Positions 47,233 through 57,700 of a stretch of DNA of 64,000 bases are shown here, in pieces. The stretch covers positions 1,736,001 through 1,800,000 of the forward strand of contig NZ_CP034835.1 in assembly GCF_004014715.1 (NCBI RefSeq), in the 5' to 3' direction. The position numbers and the translations under genes are program-made. The first letter of the stretch is position 1; each line of letters opens with the position of its first letter. The notes under the pieces are model-generated. The model was not told where the DNA came from and did not search any database. It saw only the letters and a program-made list of their open reading frames with translations. The stretch is from Pseudoalteromonas sp. R3. GTDB taxonomy: Bacteria; Pseudomonadota; Gammaproteobacteria; Enterobacterales; Alteromonadaceae.

Positions 47233-49044
47233 TTACCAACCACACTGGCGGTTTTTGTTTTGCTCATCCAGATAGGTTTGAAGTGGTGCAAAGTAATCCA
47301 GGATAGCGGTGGCATCCATTTGTTGACTACCAGTAACGCTTTCCAGTGCTTCCTGCCATGGACGGCTGCTGCCCATTTCCAGCATGGCATTCAGACGTTC
47401 GCCAGCTTCTTTTGAGTTGTAAACAGAGCAGCGGTGAATGGCTTCTTTGTTACCTGAAATTTCGCACAATGCCTTGTGGAATTCAAACTGCAGAATATGC
47501 GCCAGGAAGTAACGTGTGTAAGGTACGTTACCAGGTACGTGGTATTTTGCACCTGGATCAAAGTCGTTTTCAGTACGCGTAACCGGCGCCTGAAGACCCT
47601 GGTATTTCTCACGTAATTCCCACCAGGCTTTGTTATATTCAGCCGGGCTGATCTCACCTGAGTATACTTTCCAGCGCCACTGGTCAACTAACAGCCCAAA
47701 AGGAATGAAGGCGATTTTGTCCAGTGCCATCTTCATCAGCAGACCAATGTCTTTTGACTCGTCAGGCACTTGTTCCAACAGGCCGATTTCTTTCAGGTAG
47801 CCAGGTGTGACTGACAGAGCAATTGTATCACCGATTGCTTCATGGAAACCATCGTTGGCACTTTCCTGATAGTACAGTGGTAGCTTGTTATAAGCACGTT
47901 GATAGAAGTTGTGTCCTAACTCGTGGTGGATCACAGAGAACTCTTCACCGGTGCGCTGGATACACATTTTGATACGCAGATCGTCTTTGTTATCTAAGTT
48001 CCATGCTGAAGCGTGGCACTGTACGTCGCGATCTTGTGGCTTGGTGAACAGTGAGCGCGTCCAGAACGTTTCAGGCAACGGTTCAAAGCCCATTGAAGTA
48101 AAGAACTTCTCTGCACCTTTAACCATTTTGATCTCATCGTAATTGTGCTTTTCAAGCAACTCGGTCACATCGTATCCTGGATCAGCGTTTTCTGGCGCAA
48201 CCAGGTCATAGATGTTGCCCCATTGCTGAGCCCACATATTACCTAACAGGTGCGCTGGAATGGGCTGATCCTGAGGAACTTTGTCTTCACCATATTTTTC
48301 GCCTAGCTTGGCACGTACATGACAGTGAAGTGAGTCATATAGCGGCTTGACCTGTCCCCAGATACGATCTAACTCTTTGGCAAAGTCATCGGCAGGCATG
48401 TCATACTTGCTGCGCCACATAGCACCTGTGTCACGATATCCTAATTCCTGCGCACCTTCATTTGCTAAGGAAACGAGATCTTTGTATAGCGGGCGCATTT
48501 GCGGAGAAACCTGACGCCAGCCTTGCCAGACATCTAAGAGCTCTTCGTAGTTACGACTGTTAGCCATTTTGGAGGTCATTTCACCCAGGCTCATACATTT
48601 GTCGTCTTTACAATACTTGCCTTTACCATACATGCCATCAAGTTCAGCTGATAGCTTTGCTAGTTCGGCTGTTTTTTCTGCATCTTTAGGTGCTGGAAGA
48701 GTAAGGTTCAATTTAAGCTTGTCCAATTTGCGACGGTTGTCGTAGCTCAGCTCCAGCTCATCAAACTTTGCTGCTTCATTGGCCAGTGCAACCAGCTTTT
48801 CGGTGTATTCCTGACTCACATCGGCAGCCAATGATGCGGTATCTTCGGTAATGAAGTTAGCGTAAATCCAAGCTGAGCGTGCACTGCGATAGCTTAAATC
48901 TTGCAGCTCTTTTTCCGCTTTGGTCAGAAATGCTTCCGCGTCTTTTTCCGTTAAGGTTGAACTGGTTGTTGAGTTACATCCACTCAGAGAGAGTGCCCCG
49001 GCAACCACTAAGGCGCCCAGGCTGAGTTTGAATTGTAGTGCCAT
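47233..49044 (-). CDS. M2 family metallopeptidase (ACE-like), lipoprotein
   Basis: A peptidyl-dipeptidase of the angiotensin-converting-enzyme family, 603 residues from the ATG at 49044. The lipoprotein signal ends in the lipobox LSGC (Cys23). Zinc motif HELGH at residues 374-378 in VIHHELGHNFYQR, with a third ligand Glu in ANDGFHEAIGD. It removes C-terminal dipeptides from peptides, here tethered to the envelope. Two adjacent ATGs exist; the second has better spacing to GGAA. The upstream extension of the frame lacks the signal sequence form. Confidence 0.9.
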   Translation of the reverse strand: MALQFKLSLGALVVAGALSLSGCNSTTSSTLTEKDAEAFLTKAEKELQDLSYRSARSAWIYANFITEDTASLAADVSQEYTEKLVALANEAAKFDELELSYDNRRKLDKLKLNLTLPAPKDAEKTAELAKLSAELDGMYGKGKYCKDDKCMSLGEMTSKMANSRNYEELLDVWQGWRQVSPQMRPLYKDLVSLANEGAQELGYRDTGAMWRSKYDMPADDFAKELDRIWGQVKPLYDSLHCHVRAKLGEKYGEDKVPQDQPIPAHLLGNMWAQQWGNIYDLVAPENADPGYDVTELLEKHNYDEIKMVKGAEKFFTSMGFEPLPETFWTRSLFTKPQDRDVQCHASAWNLDNKDDLRIKMCIQRTGEEFSVIHHELGHNFYQRAYNKLPLYYQESANDGFHEAIGDTIALSVTPGYLKEIGLLEQVPDESKDIGLLMKMALDKIAFIPFGLLVDQWRWKVYSGEISPAEYNKAWWELREKYQGLQAPVTRTENDFDPGAKYHVPGNVPYTRYFLAHILQFEFHKALCEISGNKEAIHRCSVYNSKEAGERLNAMLEMGSSRPWQEALESVTGSQQMDATAILDYFAPLQTYLDEQNKNRQCGW

Positions 49045-49192
49045 CATTGTTCCAATTATCGTTATTAGAATGTTGATGATACCAGTGTCGAATGAATGCG
49101 ACAATTCACACCAGACAAGCGATGTAAAAATATTGAGTTAAGTGGCATTTGTTCCATACTTAAAGCGCCAATAACTGGAAGGTGCTCTTACC

Positions 49193-51457
49193 ATGTGGTT
49201 ACTGATACTGCTCATTATTGCTGTATGTTTCATTTTTTACATCAAGGAAGTCAGGCTGAAAGTCGTTTCGGGGCCGGCCATGGCGTATTTCAAGCGTGCG
49301 CTTCCACAACTATCACAAACAGAACGCGAAGCGATGGAAGCCGGGGATACCTGGTGGGACGCCAGTTTGTTCAGTGGCAAACCAAATTGGTCGCACTGGT
49401 TACAAACGGGTAAACCAGCACTGAGTGACCGGGAACGGGATTTTATTGAACATGAGCTGACTGAACTCATGACAATGTTGGATGAAAATCAGATCTGTGC
49501 AGCTGGTGATTTGCCGCCTGATGTATGGCAGTTTTTGAAAGAGAAAGGTTTTTTTTCTTTTATCATTCCTGAAAAATTTGGCGGTAAAGCGTTCAGTGCG
49601 CAGGCAAACTCAGCCATTGTCGCGCAAATTGCAACCCGTAGCTTATCAGCTGCGGTGACAGTGATGGTGCCCAATAGTCTTGGGCCTGCCGAGTTGCTGC
49701 TTCATTTCGGCACATCACACCAACAACAGAGTTGGTTGCCTAAGCTTGCCGATGGCTCTGCGCTGCCGTGTTTTGCGCTCACATCACTAGAGGCAGGATC
49801 CGACGCGGGTGGGATCACCGACTTTGCTGTTGTTTGCAAGCAGGAGTTTAATGGTGAAATGACCTTGGGCCTGAAAGTTACCTGGCGAAAACGTTATATC
49901 ACGTTAGCGCCGGTGGCAACTGTATTAGGGTTGGCTTTCAAAGTTTATGATCCTGACCATTTATTATCTGAACAGAGTGAATTGGGCATTACTTGTGCCT
50001 TAATACCCACCGACCATGAGGGTGTAAAAGTAGGTTCCAGGCATGATCCTATGGGCCTGGCTTTTATGAATGGAACGACCGAGGGGCAGGGAGTGTTTAT
50101 CCCGTTAGACTGGGTCATCGGAGAGCAAGAAGGCATAGGAAAAGGGTGGCGTATGCTGATGGCTTGCCTGAGTGCAGGGCGAGGTATCTCTTTGCCAGCA
50201 TTGAGTGCAGGTACGGCACAACTGAGCGCCAGATCAACCGTAGCTTATTGCAGTGTAAGGCGACAGTTCAAACAACCTTTGTGTCGATTTGACGGGGTTC
50301 AGTCAGTATTAGCCCGAATTGCCGGACTGAGTTACAGCATAGAAGCAACGCGGCAAAATACCGCTTTGGCGATAGATTTAAATAAGAGTCCGGCAGTCAT
50401 TACGGCAATTGCTAAGTACCATCTAACTGAAATGGCACGGATCAGTGTTAATGATGCGATGGACTTACACGGCGGCAAGGCGATTCAAAGAGGTCCTCTG
50501 AACTATCTGGCCCTGCATTATCAGGGCATGCCAATTAGCATTACGGTTGAAGGAGCAAACATCTTGACACGTAATTTAATGATTTTTGGTCAAGGTGCGA
50601 CCCGTTGTCACCCTTATGTGTTGAAAGAAATGGCGGCAGTACAGGAGCAAGATGCGGAAGCCGCGTTACTTCAGTTCGATAAAGTTCTGACAGATCATCT
50701 GGCACACAGTTGCAAAACGTTTCTTAAAGCATCTTTTAATGGGCTGACCTTAGGTTTCTTCTCATCTTCACCTGTTGGTGGAGAGGTGGCGAGGTACTAT
50801 AAAACTCTAACCTGGTATAGCCAAATCTTAGCGACTCAAAGTGATCTGGCGATGCTCGTGCTCGGCGGTAAGTTAAAGCTACAGGAAATGCGTTCAGCTC
50901 GTTTAGGAGATATGTTGAGTCATCTCTACCTTGGCTCCTGCGCACTGAAAAAGTTTGAGGATGATGGCCGTCAGTGTAGCGATTTACCCTTGTTACACTA
51001 TGCGATGCGTTATCACCTCAGTGCGTTCGAGGTGGCTTATAAGGGTTTTGTTGAAAACTTCGCACCAGCGGGGCTCAAAACGATTGCAACAAGGTGGTTT
51101 ATGCCTTTTGGCGGTGGTTTTTCGGGGCCTTCAGATAAGCTCGTGGTTGATTTATGTGATAGCTTATATCGCAATAAGCTGACACTGGCCCGCGTTTCCA
51201 GCTTGTGTAGTGCGTCAGGCCACGAGGGGCTGGACTCACTAGAGAAGGCGTTTAAGCTATATCCAAAATGCGAACAGGCCCTGTGTAAATTTGAACGCTG
51301 GCAGAAATCCCACCAGACAAATCTGCTGGCTTTAAATACTGACGAGCAGCTTGCTATGGCTGTGGCTGAATGTGCTATTGACGAAGAAGAGCGCGAAATG
51401 TTGGTTGATTGGTTCCACTCTAGTCGGCTTGCATTGAGTGTGGATGAGGTCGGTTGA
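49193..51457 (+). CDS. Acyl-CoA dehydrogenase, FadE-like
   Basis: A 754-residue enzyme close to FadE in length and layout. An N-terminal membrane helix (LLILLIIAVCFIFYI) is followed by the dehydrogenase core with GFFSFIIPEKFGGKAFS, ALTSLEAGSDAGG, SAGRGISLPALSAG and DLHGGKAIQRGP. A C-terminal extension of about 250 residues resembles DUF1974. It should catalyse the first step of fatty acid beta-oxidation, using FAD. Unlike most FadE genes it shows no obvious FadR site, and the cofactor partner is unknown. Confidence 0.88.
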   Translation: MWLLILLIIAVCFIFYIKEVRLKVVSGPAMAYFKRALPQLSQTEREAMEAGDTWWDASLFSGKPNWSHWLQTGKPALSDRERDFIEHELTELMTMLDENQICAAGDLPPDVWQFLKEKGFFSFIIPEKFGGKAFSAQANSAIVAQIATRSLSAAVTVMVPNSLGPAELLLHFGTSHQQQSWLPKLADGSALPCFALTSLEAGSDAGGITDFAVVCKQEFNGEMTLGLKVTWRKRYITLAPVATVLGLAFKVYDPDHLLSEQSELGITCALIPTDHEGVKVGSRHDPMGLAFMNGTTEGQGVFIPLDWVIGEQEGIGKGWRMLMACLSAGRGISLPALSAGTAQLSARSTVAYCSVRRQFKQPLCRFDGVQSVLARIAGLSYSIEATRQNTALAIDLNKSPAVITAIAKYHLTEMARISVNDAMDLHGGKAIQRGPLNYLALHYQGMPISITVEGANILTRNLMIFGQGATRCHPYVLKEMAAVQEQDAEAALLQFDKVLTDHLAHSCKTFLKASFNGLTLGFFSSSPVGGEVARYYKTLTWYSQILATQSDLAMLVLGGKLKLQEMRSARLGDMLSHLYLGSCALKKFEDDGRQCSDLPLLHYAMRYHLSAFEVAYKGFVENFAPAGLKTIATRWFMPFGGGFSGPSDKLVVDLCDSLYRNKLTLARVSSLCSASGHEGLDSLEKAFKLYPKCEQALCKFERWQKSHQTNLLALNTDEQLAMAVAECAIDEEEREMLVDWFHSSRLALSVDEVG

Positions 51458-51507
51458 TCCGCTGTGTATGTGGATGTGAATTTTGTTAAGCGTGTGAAAT
51501 GAGCTTT

Positions 51508-51533
51508 CCTAGCCAGGTTCATGTCTGGCTAGG
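51508..51533. repeat. Hairpin after the FadE-like gene
   Basis: A perfect 9-bp stem CCTAGCCAG / CTGGCTAGG with an 8-base loop lies between convergent genes, with no T-run on either strand. It may be a weak terminator or a 3'-end stabiliser. Confidence 0.45.
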
Positions 51534-51580
51534 TGATACGCATGTACTCTACTTACTTTGGGGTTGGAGGGCAGAATACA

Positions 51581-52021
51581 TTAGCGGGCAAAAGGATCTG
51601 CGTTGATCTTATCAACGTACCACTCGCCCTTGCGTCTGATAAGTTGAACGCTGCGCATGTCGTCAACTTGCTCCCCATGTAGCATGCCGGTAAAAATCAG
51701 GTTGATCCTGGCCTCATTACCATATTGTTCCCGCAAGCTCTGGTTAGTCATGTCTACCTCGATGGTCACCTGATCATATTGCATATTAACGAGGTTTCTG
51801 GCGAATTGAGAGGGGGTGCCGTAAGAGCGCATGATTCTGCCCATACGAGGCGTTGAGCGGCTCAGCGCAAGTTCCATGTCTTTTTTGTTGTACAGGGCGT
51901 CAAAGAAAACCGTAGCTGCATATCCCGGGGTATTTTTATCTCCACGCGCCGCATCATCATCACCACCACAGCCGGACAACATCAATAGGATTACAATTGA
52001 AAAAGTAAGTAGTAATTTCAT
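51581..52021 (-). CDS. Small lipoprotein, NTF2-like
   Basis: A 146-residue lipoprotein; the signal MKLLLTFSIVILLMLSGC has lipobox LSGC followed by GGDDDAA. The Asp residues right after Cys could favour retention in the inner membrane. The rest (GYAATVFFDALYNKKDMELAL, MLHGEQVDDMRSVQLI, RRKGEWYVDKIN) is the pattern of a small NTF2-like or DUF4878-type fold. No function known. It is encoded downstream of the large Ig-like lipoprotein on the same strand. Confidence 0.6.
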   Translation of the reverse strand: MKLLLTFSIVILLMLSGCGGDDDAARGDKNTPGYAATVFFDALYNKKDMELALSRSTPRMGRIMRSYGTPSQFARNLVNMQYDQVTIEVDMTNQSLREQYGNEARINLIFTGMLHGEQVDDMRSVQLIRRKGEWYVDKINADPFAR

Positions 52022-52142
52022 ATTAGTATTAGTTCAGGTGATTATGACTTTAGTTTGTCTTCTAATCGGACTTTTGTAAAGTATTGGTCGGCAAAATACA
52101 GCGTGTATGAGAGGGAATCGCAGCAGATCTGAGACTGGTGAT

Positions 52143-52173
52143 AAACAGTTGCGGTATTTTACCGCAACTGTTT
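52143..52173 (-). terminator. Long hairpin after the Ig-like lipoprotein gene
   Basis: A perfect 14-bp stem AAACAGTTGCGGTA / TACCGCAACTGTTT with a three-base loop, 10 bp after the stop codon. On the minus strand the T-run is short (TTTAT), but the stem is exceptionally long. Confidence 0.65.
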
Positions 52174-52183
52174 GCAAGACAGC

Positions 52184-54529
52184 TTACTCAATATCGCAAT
52201 TGAGAATATTGACGTCTGTTCGATAGCAGATTTCACGGCTAAATAAAGTTAAATCGCGGGGGAATGCATCTTCAATTAGCCTGGTCCGAGTCTTGCCGTC
52301 ATAGCATGCGATGTCCTGATTGCTTACCAGGCAGGTATGTGTGTCGTTTGCCAGAACTTTGTGAACGATAGAGTGTGCAGCCATCAACTCAGTGAGTTCA
52401 GTGCCCCGACTTCCCCAGCAACGCCAGCTGGCATCACTTAACTGAGCACACACGTTGCTGGCATCAACGGCATTGAGCTTTGTGGCAAGCAACTGAGGCG
52501 GTACGTGTTTTGCGGGATTATCGCCTTTGGCATTACATACAATCGCTCCATAGTTGCCAAGTAAGCAGGCATAATCTCCCCGTGTGATTACTTGCTTGAG
52601 TTCTGTCGGGGCGACCAGGTCGAGGTTCCGAGTGGAGCTTCTCTCCCGACAGTATTCCAACTTACTGTCTGAAATTTTACAGTAATAGGTATCACCCTGG
52701 ACTAAGAATGTATTGTCAAACTTCAATCTGACTTCGCTTTGTGATGCATTGTCGTACTCATCTGTTGCGTTAAACTCCAATGTCACATTGTCACTTGTGT
52801 CACCACTGTATTTTACGATGGTACTGGTGTCTGAAACTTGCTTAAGTGTCACGCTATCTTCGTAGCTCTTGATTTGCCAGTGACTTGGCATGTCAGTCTT
52901 GTCATTAAGGTGAAATACCTGACCAAAGACCTGTGCCTCACTGCCCAGTACGTAGGTTTCATCTACCCCGCCATAGGGGGCCACCAATGCGCTGTGAGTT
53001 GTTCCCATAATGAGACTTTCACGCACAACGTCACCAGCTTTGGCTGTGATACGAATTGAAGTCAGCCCTTTTCGGGTGATTGTTTTCTTGCGCAACTTTA
53101 GTGTCAAATACTGGCCATCAAGAGACCATTCAAGACTTTCATAAGGGTCGTAGTCATTACTTGTGACTGTTACTTCATCGACATCAATGGGGCCGCTAAA
53201 TTCCAGAACTAATGTGGCGCTCAGATCTGGGTAAAGTGAAAATGGGTCGGGATCTTTAATCTGCAAGAGGCTTTTGGCTGCTGAACTGCTGATGTAGCCG
53301 AATTCGGCAAAGGCTGTTTTTTCTGAACCATCTTTAAGCGTTACTGTATATTCTATTTGTTTAGATGTTTGGAAGGTGCTTTCATCAGGTATGGTAATAA
53401 TCAGTTTATTATTGGATTTTTGTAGTAAATCGTCACTAAAGTCGTGAATATTCCAGGAAACGCTATCTACATCATCAAAATTGGTTAAGTTAGAGGTCAC
53501 CGTGATTGTCTGCCCGGGCACAGCTGACAAGCGATCCATGGTAAGTTCAATGCCATTCAGATCCGTAACATTTTGCACTGTTACAGCTGTTTCAGCGGTT
53601 TTTTTGATATTACCTTTCATGGTCACTGTGAGCAGGAGTTTAAACGTTTGGCTTTCGTTCACTTCAGGTGCTTTGAATGTATAGTAAAGCTTGCCCTGGG
53701 TGTGCTGAGAAGGCTGAGGGGTTCCTTGCCATTGCCACTCATAAGCGATGATTTCATCGCTATTGGCAATATCCGGCTTAATGGTGAGTGAGCTTCTTTC
53801 TTTGACGCTAAACTGCTCAGGCAGAGAAACACTCAAAGCGGGTTCAGTACTCGATGATAAGGTCACTTTAATGGTTTTACTGAGTACTTTGTCTGAGGTT
53901 GTGATTTCAAATTCGATGTCAAACTGCTGAACCTGCGATACATCAGGTAAATCAATACTAAATGTACTGCTGCCCGCGCGCGTGTCATGGTGAGAACTGG
54001 TACTCTGGTTAGCCAACTCAATGCCGTTTGTCCGCCACTCAATTTTCTCTATATCTGATGACATAGCAAAGTTGGCAGTGATGGTGGCATGGCCTCCACT
54101 GTAAAGTGTCAGGGTGTCGGCAAGTTCTATGTATCCAGCTGTTGAGTTGGGCATTACAGTGACTTGCCAGGTTTTACTGACTCGGTTTTCGTGACTGTCT
54201 GTCACGGTATAGGTCAATGTGACCTCCGTTTGTTCATTAACATCCGGGAAGATGACATGATGTAAGGTATTGCTTGCTGCGACGAACTTCACACCTGGTA
54301 GTGAGCTTGTCCACTCTCCAGTGACTGTATCGTTTTCTGGGTCCGATACTGAGGTGGTGAGAGACAATGTGTCACCGGCATTAATAAGCGTGTTGCCTTG
54401 TAGGCTGACTGAGGGGGCTTGATTGACGCTTGTTTGTGCACGGTCTGAAGTCGGGGTTTTTTCGCTGCCAGATGAGCCGCCACAGGCTACAAGGATCCCA
54501 AATGTAGAGAGCAGTAGGTAGTTTCGCAT
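52184..54529 (-). CDS. Large lipoprotein with Ig-like domains and Cys-pair RCC1-like repeats
   Basis: A 781-residue envelope protein. Lipobox LVAC gives the lipid anchor at Cys16, followed by a Ser/Thr-rich linker. The body (about residues 35-600) is a series of beta-sandwich PKD/Ig-like units; the first has DTLSLTTSVSDPENDTV and LTYTVTDSHENRVSKTWQVTV. The last 150 residues contain at least four Cys-pair repeats, such as YACLLGNYGAIVCNA, NVCAQLSDASWRCWG and HTCLVSNQDIACYD, resembling RCC1-like propeller blades. It is probably exposed on the cell surface. I do not know a ligand. Confidence 0.65.
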   Translation of the reverse strand: MRNYLLLSTFGILVACGGSSGSEKTPTSDRAQTSVNQAPSVSLQGNTLINAGDTLSLTTSVSDPENDTVTGEWTSSLPGVKFVAASNTLHHVIFPDVNEQTEVTLTYTVTDSHENRVSKTWQVTVMPNSTAGYIELADTLTLYSGGHATITANFAMSSDIEKIEWRTNGIELANQSTSSHHDTRAGSSTFSIDLPDVSQVQQFDIEFEITTSDKVLSKTIKVTLSSSTEPALSVSLPEQFSVKERSSLTIKPDIANSDEIIAYEWQWQGTPQPSQHTQGKLYYTFKAPEVNESQTFKLLLTVTMKGNIKKTAETAVTVQNVTDLNGIELTMDRLSAVPGQTITVTSNLTNFDDVDSVSWNIHDFSDDLLQKSNNKLIITIPDESTFQTSKQIEYTVTLKDGSEKTAFAEFGYISSSAAKSLLQIKDPDPFSLYPDLSATLVLEFSGPIDVDEVTVTSNDYDPYESLEWSLDGQYLTLKLRKKTITRKGLTSIRITAKAGDVVRESLIMGTTHSALVAPYGGVDETYVLGSEAQVFGQVFHLNDKTDMPSHWQIKSYEDSVTLKQVSDTSTIVKYSGDTSDNVTLEFNATDEYDNASQSEVRLKFDNTFLVQGDTYYCKISDSKLEYCRERSSTRNLDLVAPTELKQVITRGDYACLLGNYGAIVCNAKGDNPAKHVPPQLLATKLNAVDASNVCAQLSDASWRCWGSRGTELTELMAAHSIVHKVLANDTHTCLVSNQDIACYDGKTRTRLIEDAFPRDLTLFSREICYRTDVNILNCDIE

Positions 54530-54669
54530 TATTCATTCCTTTATATTGCGTTTTTTATGTCGCAGATAAGTCTAAGCGAGAACGGTGTAATTTTAGAAAC
54601 GTTAATTTGTTAATTTGTGTTTATATTCTAATCGACAAATTTAAACGAATTTGCTGTCAACTGACGTGA

Positions 54670-54698
54670 AAATAAAAGCCCAGTGCAATACCGGGCTT
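54670..54698 (-). terminator. Intrinsic terminator of the RND operon
   Basis: Minus-strand stem AAGCCC / GGGCTT with an 11-base loop is followed by TTTTATTTT, 32 bp after the permease stop. It closes the adaptor-permease unit. Confidence 0.75.
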
Positions 54699-54730
54699 AG
54701 TTGGTTGGGTAGAACTATGAATTGTGATTG

Positions 54731-57700
54731 TTAGTTTTGCTGCAACGCTTCCGTGTTTGTGGGCTGCTTTTTGAAGCGTTTCATCAGGCGCTTAAGATCT
54801 TCCAGCGCGACGTATTGGCAGGGGATCAGAATTAACGTAATCACCGTTGCGAACAACACGCCAAAAGCTAAAGAAACAGCCATAGGTATAACAATTTGTG
54901 CCTGCAGACTGGTTTCCAGAAGAATTGGGACCAGGCCTATAAAGGTGGTCAGTGACGTCAACAAAATTGCTCTGAAACGTCTGCAGCCAGCCTCAACTAC
55001 GGCTTCTTTAATGCTCATACCTTGCTCACGAGCCTTATTCACAAAATCAACCATCACCAGTGAGTCATTGACGACCACACCTGCGACAGCGATGATGCCG
55101 AAGAAGGACAGGCTACTCATGGTCATGCCCAGTACCATATGGCCAAATACTGCGCCAACAACACCGAATGGGATCACAGACATGATCAGTATCGGCTGAG
55201 AATAAGAACGTAAGGGGATAGCCAGTAGTGCAAAAATAATCATTAATGATAAAGCAAAATCACGAATTTGCTCGGCTACACTGTCCATTTCTTCCTGAAT
55301 ACGGCCTGCAACACTACTGCTGACACCTGGGTAATTCTGCAGTAGCGAAGGCAGGTATTCATCACGGATCTCTTCAGCTATTTTGAATGGTTCTGCCTGA
55401 TCTGTGTCAACGGACGCCCAGACATTGATGGTACGTTTAGCATTTTCACGGCGGATCCGGTTAACCCCTTCGACCAGGTGGATATCGGCGATTTCTCCAA
55501 GCGGCACTTCTGCGCCACTTGGCGTAATGATCCTGACCGCCTGAATATCGCTGATTGTGTTACGCTGCTCTTGCGGGTAGCGGATCATCACTTTGATTTC
55601 TTCACCACGGCGCAGTATACGCTGTGCTTCCAGACCGTAGTAACTGAAGTTTACCTGAGAGGCAACATCAGCCAGTGTCAGTCCCATGCTGTAGGCCAGA
55701 GGTTTAAGCTCGAGCTGTACTTCTTCGGTGCTCGATTGCATCGAATCATTGACATCACCAACCCCTGCAATGGTACGTAGTTTCTCTTTAAGTTTGCCCG
55801 CTACTTCCTGTAAAGTTTCTTTATCTTTACCCTCCAGGCGGAAGCTGATATCACCGTCATCCCGGCCACCATTCATAATGCTGTCCTGAATGTTTAGCGA
55901 CTTCACACCTGGCAGGGGAGGCATGTTTTCACGCCATAAAGCACTGAGCGCAAAGGTATCGATTGGGCGTTTGTGGGGTTCAACCAGAATAGCCATGATA
56001 GATGCCGTAGTACGCCCGCGCAGGTTCACAGACAGATCTTTGATCATCTTAGTGCCATATTCAGCCTCAAGCTGTTTCTCAACATCCAGAATCACCTGCT
56101 CAACTTTTTTAGCTGTAGCCAGTGTTGCTGACTCGGAAGATGACAGGTTCATATCAATTGTGATGCGAGGGAAGTCATGGGGGATTTTCGGGTTCGCAAC
56201 GAACTTAACCAGACCGCCTGCAAACATACCGCCACTCACAATGATGATAGACAAAAATGCCACAATCACTGTGTATCGGTAATGAATACATTTTTCTATA
56301 AACGGGCGATAGAGATTTTCAATAAAGTTTTTCAATGCACCATCTATGAGTGCTCTGGCGCGATGTAAAGGGTTTTTCGGATTGTCGGGGCGGTCCTTCA
56401 TGGCTGCAAGGTGTGCTGGCAGGATCAGTTTAGACTCAACCAAAGAGAACAGCAGACATAAAATGATGACGCCGCCGATGGCCTTAGAAAATGCAGCCGC
56501 CGGGCCCGTTGCAAAAGTCTGAGGTAAAAATGCTGCGACCGTGGTCAGCACACCAAATGTGGCTGGGATTGCTACACGCTTCACACCCCGAACCACGTTG
56601 TCCAGACTGTGGCCGTGCTTTTCAATCTCGGCATGGGCGGATTCCCCGACGACAATCGCGTCATCAACGACGATGCCAAGCACCAGAATGAAGGCAAACA
56701 AAGAAGCTAGATTAATTGTGACGTCCAGCATGCCCATTGGCATAAACAAGAACGCCCCCAAAAATGAAACTGGCAGGCCCATCATGACCCAAAAAGCTAA
56801 GCGGACGCGTAAGAACAAAGCCAACATTAGCATCACCAGAATACCACCCCACATCATGTTTTCTATCATCATGTTAAGGCGGCCTTCGAGATAGTAAGTC
56901 AAATCAATAAAGGGCTCCAACTCAACGCCCTGGGGCAGTTGGGTTGCTTTATCTGCCAGGTAAGTTTTCATGACCTGAGCGACTTTGGTGATATCCTGAT
57001 CTTTTGACGCCCGAACCTCGAATACCAGTGAATTTCTGCCGTTATAGCGAGAGTAAAGCAGGCCTTCCTCAAAGCCATCGGTGACTTTCGCAACATCACC
57101 TAATTTAATTTGCGCGCCGTCTGCGAGTGTTAGTAGAGGAAGCTGTTCAAACTCATGCCCACGGTAGGCCTGATTTTCAACCCGCATAGAAATATAGCCA
57201 TTGTCAGAGCGGATCTGTCCGGCGGACATGTTTGCAGAAAAGCTTTTAACAGCTTCAGAAATATCTCTGAATGTCAGGCCATACTCACGCAGGCGATCTG
57301 GACTGATTTCGATACTGATCTCGTAGTTCAGGCCGCCATTAAAGTCGACCAGGTTTACGCCCGGCAGGGCAAGCATCTCATCGTGTATTTCGTTCCCCAG
57401 TTGTTTTAGCTGGTGGAAATTCATATCACCATTGAGTGACAGCCACATCACTTCCTGCTCAAACTTATCGCGGCGAACAATAGGTCGTTCCATCCCAGCC
57501 GGGAAGGTCGAAATGGAGTCAACCTGCATTTTTACTTCATCCAGCACTTCCTGGGGATCATACTTTTCTTCGACCTCGATCCAGGTTTGTGAGAAACCAC
57601 GGTTGGAATAGGTGATCAGGCGCTTGATGCCTTCCAGCCCTTCCATTGATTCCTCCACTTTGATGGTAATCCCTTCTTCTACTTCCTGTGGCGCAGCTCC

